This document shows positions 23,917 through 27,972 of a DNA stretch of 27,972 bases, in pieces. How positions within the stretch are numbered: position 1 is the stretch's first letter; each line of letters begins with the position of its first letter. The translations under genes were made by a program, and so were the position numbers. The notes beneath the pieces were generated by a model. The model ran no database searches, was not told the DNA's origin, and saw only the letters and a program-made list of their open reading frames with translations. The stretch is from LMUY01 sp964245075. GTDB lineage: Bacteria; Pseudomonadota; Alphaproteobacteria; Acetobacterales; Acetobacteraceae. The stretch is taken from positions 1 to 27,972 of the forward strand of contig CAXTLC010000062.1 in assembly GCA_964245075.1 (NCBI GenBank), read 5' to 3'.

Positions 23917-25166
23917 CTGGCCGCAGCCGCGATGCCCTGCATCCAGGCGGCGGTCCCGGCCGGCATGGCCCAGGCGCCGGCGAGCGTCAGCGCCAGCCCG
24001 ATCCAGCCCACCCGCGCCGCCGGGCTCGGGGAACCGGGCGGAGGCAGGAAGCGGAGGGCAGCCAGCGCCACTCCGAGCAAGGCCACCCCGAGCGGCACGG
24101 CCAGCGCCGGCGCGCGCCTCACGGCCTCCGTCAGCAGGGCGAAGCCGCTGGCGAACAGCCCAAGCGGCGGCAGCCCGGCCAGCGCGGCGGCGCCCAGGGT
24201 GGCCGGCCAGGACCCGGTCGCGGCGGCGGTGAGCGCCAGGCAGCCGAGCGTCAGGTGCAGCAGGCCCGCCGCGGTCGCCCCGGCGCCGCCCAGCCCGAAG
24301 CCGGCCAGGGACGCCGCCAGGAACGCCAGCGTCGCGCCCGGCAGGAGCCGCGCCGGGTCTCGCGGGCGCAGGCACAGAAGGGCCGCCGCGAGGCCGCCCA
24401 GCCCGACGGCGACGAGCAGGCCGCCGGGGGCGACCGCCTGGCCATTGCCGTCCAGCACGCCCCGCAGCCGCAGCGCCACCACCAGCCAGACCGCCCCCAG
24501 CGGACCGGCCAGCATCGCCTGCGCCCGCGGCAACGCCGTGCCGCGGGCGGCGGCCCAGGCCGGCAGCAGCGTGCACGCGCAGCCGAGACCCAGCAGCAGG
24601 CAGACGAACCCGACCCCGAGCGCCAGGCCATCCGAGTTTGGCCCGGCGCCGGGCAGCGCGCTCCAGCTCAAGGACGGCCAACCGGAGCCGAGCGCCGGGG
24701 CCGTGCCGGCCCCCAGCACCGCCAGGCCGAACACCGCCAGCCCCATCCCGCACGAGGCGATGGCCAGCAAGGCGCCGGGCGCGGGCAAGCGCAACCCGTG
24801 CACGGCGGCGACCACGGCGGCGCCGGCGGCAACCACGGTCAGCCCGGCGCCGTCCGACAGCAGCGCGAGGTTGATGCAGCCGGCGACCAGCGCCGTGTCG
24901 CGGGGCGTCGCGTCCGTCGCGTCCAGCGCCGCAGCCGCAGCCGCCGCCAGGAACGCGACCCCGCTCAGCAGCGTGCCCAGCACTGCCAGCCGATCGGCCA
25001 GCAGCCAGCCGCCGAACCAGCCCTCGGACCCGCCGCCCGTCCAGAACAGGCTGCAAGCCAGCGCCAAGGTGGCGGCGGCCACTGCCGGCGGCAGCCAGCG
25101 CAGGGGCAGCCAGCGATGGGCGCCCGCGAGCAGCAACGGCAGCAGAACGCAGCCGGCCCCCGTCAC
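23913..25166 (-). CDS. Hyf-like membrane subunit F (NuoM/N-type antiporter-like), charge-depleted
   Basis: Polytopic membrane protein of 417 aa of the Mrp-antiporter/NuoM-N type, shorter than HyfF (about 490-530 aa). Identity comes from position in the operon and from the skeleton: CINLALLSDGAGLTVV (TM4-5), FVCLLLGLGCACTLLPAW (TM7), MLAGPLGAVWLVVALRLRG (TM8) and GLPPLGLFASGFALL (TM12). The residues that move protons in relatives are absent. The TM5 Glu is in a run of Ala/Gly (near 114), the TM7 Lys (GxGxKAG) is replaced near 197, the TM8 Lys near 225, and the SE of TM12 reads SG (Gly341). The whole protein has no Lys and only two Glu. The GTG at 25166 overlaps the HyfE-like stop. Membrane role probable, proton pumping doubtful. 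Confidence 0.78.
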   Translation of the reverse strand: MTGAGCVLLPLLLAGAHRWLPLRWLPPAVAAATLALACSLFWTGGGSEGWFGGWLLADRLAVLGTLLSGVAFLAAAAAAALDATDATPRDTALVAGCINLALLSDGAGLTVVAAGAAVVAAVHGLRLPAPGALLAIASCGMGLAVFGLAVLGAGTAPALGSGWPSLSWSALPGAGPNSDGLALGVGFVCLLLGLGCACTLLPAWAAARGTALPRAQAMLAGPLGAVWLVVALRLRGVLDGNGQAVAPGGLLVAVGLGGLAAALLCLRPRDPARLLPGATLAFLAASLAGFGLGGAGATAAGLLHLTLGCLALTAAATGSWPATLGAAALAGLPPLGLFASGFALLTEAVRRAPALAVPLGVALLGVALAALRFLPPPGSPSPAARVGWIGLALTLAGAWAMPAGTAAWMQGIAAAAR

Positions 25167-25687
25167 CGGCGAAGCCCCGGGGAGCGCCGCGCGTCCGCGA
25201 CCAGGACCCCGAGAGCCGCCAGCCCAGCCGCCAGCACGGGCTGCAACGGCAGGCCCGGCGCCCCGGCCAGCGCGAGGTCCGCGCCGTTCAGCAGGCACAG
25301 CACCCCGTACGGCCCCGCCCCGGCAGCGGCGCCGAGCAGGCCGACCAACACGAGCCCCAGCGCCGCCGCCATCGGCGCCGGGGCCGCCACGGTGGCGGCG
25401 GCCACCAGCAGCAGTCCCACCCCGAGCAGGGCGAAGGGCACCGCCCCGGGCGGCGGGGCGCGGCGCAGCGCCGGCAGCAGCCAGGCCCCCTGCACCGCCA
25501 GCACGGCGGCCACGGCGGCCAGCGGCAGGTCCGCGCCGGCCGCCGCCTGCAACAGGGCCGTGAGGCCGACGGCGGCGCACTGCCCGGCGTAGAGGAACGG
25601 CCGCACGCGCCCGCCGGCCAGCATGCCGAACGCCAGCATCACCGCCACCGCCCCGAGGAAGCGGACCGCCTCCGGCACGGATGTCAC
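25163..25687 (-). CDS. Hyf-like membrane subunit E (NuoK-containing type)
   Basis: Membrane protein of 174 aa with five to six hydrophobic segments and a basic tail (ARRSPGLRR), shorter than HyfE (about 216 aa). The C-terminal half, LGLVLVGLLGAAAG...GVLCLLNGADLALAG, aligns with the NuoK-like part of HyfE, where relatives have a conserved Glu in a MENG-like motif. Here it reads LLNG, so Leu133 takes the place of the Glu. The only Glu in the protein is residue 6 and there is no Lys. The GTG at 25687 overlaps the HyfC-like stop as GTGA. The assignment leans on operon order as well as sequence. Confidence 0.7.
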   Translation of the reverse strand: MTSVPEAVRFLGAVAVMLAFGMLAGGRVRPFLYAGQCAAVGLTALLQAAAGADLPLAAVAAVLAVQGAWLLPALRRAPPPGAVPFALLGVGLLLVAAATVAAPAPMAAALGLVLVGLLGAAAGAGPYGVLCLLNGADLALAGAPGLPLQPVLAAGLAALGVLVADARRSPGLRR

Positions 25688-26577
25688 GCGACCGGTTGCC
25701 CGGCAACCAGGAACAGCACCGCCAGCAACGCCAGCAGCAGCGCCGCACCCATGGCCCGCGCCACCGCCCGTTCCCCCGCCCGGCGCAGCGCCGGCCCGGC
25801 CGCCGCGCAGCCAACGCCCAGCACGGCCAGCTTGGCGGCCCAGGCGAGCAGGCCGGCCAGCCAGCTCACCACCCCCGCGCCGGCTGCGGCCATCCCGGCC
25901 GGCGTCAGCAAGTCCGCGATCAGGGTCAACCAGGCCACCCGGCGCAGCGCCACCGTCGCTTCCGCCGCCGCAAGGTGCCAGCCGGACAGTTCGGCGAACG
26001 GGCCACCGTCCTCGGCCTCGACGGCCACGGCCACGACCGCCAGCCCGCAGGCCGCGAGCAACACCGGCCAAGACGCCGTTTCGCGCAGCGGCGCCAGCGC
26101 CGCATCCAGGTTCGTCGTGCCGGTCAGCAGGGCAACCGCCAGGGAGGCCGTCAGCAGCGCCGGCAAGGCGAGCGCGCCCAGTTGCATGGCGCGGACCCCC
26201 GCCAATCCGGACGGCGCGGTCCCGGCATCGATGGCGGCCAGCGCCGTCACCACCCGGCACAGGCCGAGCAAGCCCGCGATCACCAGCAGGTCGGACAGCG
26301 CCGCAGTCGCCATCCCCATCGTGAAGCTCGGCACCAGGCACACGACATAGGCGGTCACGGCGAGGCAGGCCGGCGGCGCGGCCAGCATGGCGGGGGTTGC
26401 CGCCGCGGTCACGACCGGCGCCTTGCGGAGCAGCCGGCGCCAGTCGCGCCACGGTTGCAGCAACGGCGGCGCGGCGCGGCGCGACAGCAACGCCCGCAGG
26501 ACGGGCAGCGCGCCGGCCAGCAGCACCGCAGCCCCCGCCATCACGACGAGGTGGAGCAGGAGGGCGATGACGCTCAC
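25684..26577 (-). CDS. Hyf-like membrane subunit C (NuoH-type)
   Basis: Membrane anchor subunit of 297 aa related to NuoH and HyfC/HycD, which links the peripheral arm to the proton channels. Family traits: LLQPWRDWRRLLRKAPV near residue 40, CRVVTALAAIDAGTAPSGLAGVRAM (106-131), LLTGTTNLDAAL, and the late ELSGWHLAAAEA. Two conserved features are altered. The Glu of the SREM-like motif is Ala130. The hallmark block between the E-x-GRIPVD start and the LE-SG end has shrunk to EAEDGGPFAELSG (187-199), losing about 18 residues with several acidic and His positions. The GTG at 26577 overlaps the HyfB-like stop. Confidence 0.78.
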   Translation of the reverse strand: MSVIALLLHLVVMAGAAVLLAGALPVLRALLSRRAAPPLLQPWRDWRRLLRKAPVVTAAATPAMLAAPPACLAVTAYVVCLVPSFTMGMATAALSDLLVIAGLLGLCRVVTALAAIDAGTAPSGLAGVRAMQLGALALPALLTASLAVALLTGTTNLDAALAPLRETASWPVLLAACGLAVVAVAVEAEDGGPFAELSGWHLAAAEATVALRRVAWLTLIADLLTPAGMAAAGAGVVSWLAGLLAWAAKLAVLGVGCAAAGPALRRAGERAVARAMGAALLLALLAVLFLVAGQPVA

Positions 26578-27972
26578 GCCGCAGTCCAGGCAACGACCGC
26601 CAGCAGCAAGACGGCGGCGGCGAGCAACAGCAGCGCCGCCTGGCCCGGCCTGAGCCGGGGCCAGTCTATCTCCAGCGACACCCGCACGGGCAGCCTGGCC
26701 GGCAGGAACGCGGGCGGCGCGGCGGCGGCGAACGCCCCGGCGCCGATCTGCGTGGCCGGGTCGCCGAACGGCATCCAGGCTGGCGGGGCGGCGAACCCGC
26801 CTTCCCACGGCGCCACGCGGGACGCCCGGCGCAGCAGCCCCGCGCGGACGAGCACGCCGAACGCGGCAAGGCCCAGCCCGGCCAGCAGCACGATCCCGAG
26901 CGGCCAATAGCCGGCGGCGTCGGGCTGGAACTGCACGCCGGCCCATCCGCCGTGCCCGCCCAGCCCGGCGCCGCTGATGACGCGCTGCGCCCGCCCCGCC
27001 AGGCGGAGCAGCAACCCCGGGAACAACCCGGCCAGCACGCAAGCCGCCGCGGCCCCGGTGATCGCCGCCCGGTGGGGCCACCCCGCATCCTCGGCCGCCG
27101 CGGCGCGCGGCGTGCGCGGCCGGCCCAGGAAGGCCGTGCCCCCCATCCGGACGGTGGCCATCGCCCCTAACCCGGCGGAAACGGCGAGGCCGAGCGCCGC
27201 CGCCGCCAGCAGCACCTGCATGGGCAACCCGCCTACCCGGGGGGCCGCGAACAGCGCCTGCATCACCATCCACCCGCTGGCGAAGCCTGCGCTGGGCGGC
27301 AGCAGGGCCAGGCTCGCCCCTGCCACCAGCATGCCCGCCGCCGTCACCGTCATGCCCTGCGCCAGGCCGCCGAGCCGGTCCAGCACCCGGCTGCCGGCCG
27401 CGCGCTCCGCCGACGCCGCGCACAGGGCTGCCAGGCTCCCGAACAGCGTGTCGTTCAGCGCGTGCAGCAGGGCGGCGCCTGCGGCGAGGGAGGCGAGCGG
27501 CAGCAGATCGGCCGACCGTCCCACCGCCGCCACCCCAAGCGCGGTCACGGTCCACCCGCCGTGCTGCCAAGACATCTGCGCCAGCACGCCGCCCAGCTCC
27601 TCCGCCCGCACCGCCCGCACCGCGCCCAGGCACGCGCACGCCGGCCCCGCGAGCAGCAGCGGCACGCCCAGCCAGACCGGCGTCACCGGCCCGCACAGAT
27701 CGAGCAGCACCCGCGCCAGCAGGTAGGCCCCGATTGCCGGCACCCCCACGGCCAGGCGGCCCCAGGCCGCCGCCACGCAGCCCAGGCCGGCGACGGTGAG
27801 CAGCAGCACCGCCGCTTCCCCCCAGCCTTCCGGCGGCAGCGCCCGCATGGCGGCAAAGGACAGGCCGGGCCTCCCCAGCAGCGCGAAGCTTCCCGCGAGC
27901 AGGAACACGCCCACGGCGGCCGCCCCGCGCCGCGGCGCCGCGGCGTGTGGTGTGGTGGCTTTGCTGGAGGCG
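26574..27972 (-). CDS. Hyf-like membrane subunit B (NuoL-type antiporter-like), 5' partial
   Basis: C-terminal 465 or so residues of a large polytopic membrane protein; the frame is open to the window edge, so the N-terminal part is missing. Family skeleton: LLARVLLDLCGPVTPVWLG, HALNDTLFGSLAAL (the TM9-10 HxLNHALFKGLLFL motif of relatives), RLGGLAQGM, and LLPPSAGFASGWMVMQALF (the PPLNGFVSEW motif). The key residues are changed: the TM7-8 block with FGxKAGxxPLHxWLP is shortened to AGLGCVAAAWGRL; LKRLLAYHSVEN reads LGGVLAQMSWQH; LFKG reads LFGS; VSEW reads ASGW. Only one Lys is visible in the whole stretch. First visible gene of the operon, overlapping the HyfC-like gene by GTGA. The promoter lies outside. 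Confidence 0.8.
   Translation of the reverse strand, partial: ASSKATTPHAAAPRRGAAAVGVFLLAGSFALLGRPGLSFAAMRALPPEGWGEAAVLLLTVAGLGCVAAAWGRLAVGVPAIGAYLLARVLLDLCGPVTPVWLGVPLLLAGPACACLGAVRAVRAEELGGVLAQMSWQHGGWTVTALGVAAVGRSADLLPLASLAAGAALLHALNDTLFGSLAALCAASAERAAGSRVLDRLGGLAQGMTVTAAGMLVAGASLALLPPSAGFASGWMVMQALFAAPRVGGLPMQVLLAAAALGLAVSAGLGAMATVRMGGTAFLGRPRTPRAAAAEDAGWPHRAAITGAAAACVLAGLFPGLLLRLAGRAQRVISGAGLGGHGGWAGVQFQPDAAGYWPLGIVLLAGLGLAAFGVLVRAGLLRRASRVAPWEGGFAAPPAWMPFGDPATQIGAGAFAAAAPPAFLPARLPVRVSLEIDWPRLRPGQAALLLLAAAVLLLAVVAWTAA

Noticed and set aside
21944..27972. Functional [NiFe] hydrogenase-4 or formate hydrogenlyase
   Set aside because: The large subunit lacks all four motif Cys at their positions, and no maturation or formate dehydrogenase genes are in view.
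21944..27972. Ordinary respiratory complex I (nuo) operon
   Set aside because: The gene order and subunit set (B-C-E-F-G-I with a fused NuoC-NuoD subunit) are Hyf-like, and NuoA, NuoE/F/G, NuoI and NuoJ are not seen.
1..27972. tRNA, rRNA, riboswitch or insertion sequence
   Set aside because: I saw no tRNA-like cloverleaf, no rRNA segment, no riboswitch core and no transposase; a covariance search would be needed to exclude small RNAs.

Overview
The window is very GC-rich DNA with tightly packed genes on both strands. It carries an AapJQMP general amino-acid ABC transporter, a DUF1489 gene, an OPX/AlgF-like cell-surface cluster and a Hyf-like membrane complex. This combination points to an alphaproteobacterium, most likely Rhodospirillales/Acetobacteraceae (an inference from gene content; there is no rRNA marker). 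The sequence comes from a scaffold: two runs of exactly 100 N (9565-9664 and 12133-12232) are gap placeholders.

Layout. 1-2000: a Cache-type chemoreceptor (-). 2332-4215: a stand-alone SF2 helicase (-). 4216-5105: a gene-poor zone holding remnants of a DUF29-like gene and an MHS-type MFS transporter, plus a 24-bp perfect palindrome. 5106-7481: an AceE/transketolase-type E1 enzyme (+) with no E2 or E3 nearby. 7580-9487: an SMP-30/gluconolactonase-like protein and an FkbM methyltransferase (-). 9745-16815: an envelope/polysaccharide region with a formyltransferase-fold protein, a family-4 glycosyltransferase (-), an OPX export lipoprotein, an AlgF-like protein, a periplasmic ClpP-like protein fused to an NTF2-like domain, an OmpA-type lipoprotein and a glycine-zipper lipoprotein. 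Both assembly gaps lie in this region, each inside or beside a 14-bp tandem repeat. 16932-21396: the aapJQMP operon read on the minus strand, with a terminator-like hairpin after aapJ. 21536-21949: DUF1489 (+). 21944-27972: a six-gene operon (-) for a complex related to hydrogenase-4/formate hydrogenlyase and respiratory complex I, in the order HyfB(partial)-C-E-F-G-I; its 5' end lies outside the window.

The Hyf-like operon is the most interesting part. All five internal junctions are identical 4-nt GTGA overlaps. The small subunit keeps all four Cys expected for the N2-type [4Fe-4S] cluster. The large subunit lacks the [NiFe] cysteines, as in the energy-converting-hydrogenase-related (Ehr) group. 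In addition, by my unaided motif comparison, the membrane subunits have lost most charged residues that carry protons in complex I and hydrogenase relatives: TM5 Glu, TM7/TM8 Lys and TM12 Glu in HyfF; the Lys and Glu positions in HyfB; the Glu of HyfE; and a signature block in HyfC. The operon therefore looks like an intact but proton-path-neutralised derivative, either repurposed or decaying.

All positions and motifs were read by eye. Family assignments rest on remembered family signatures, with no database search.
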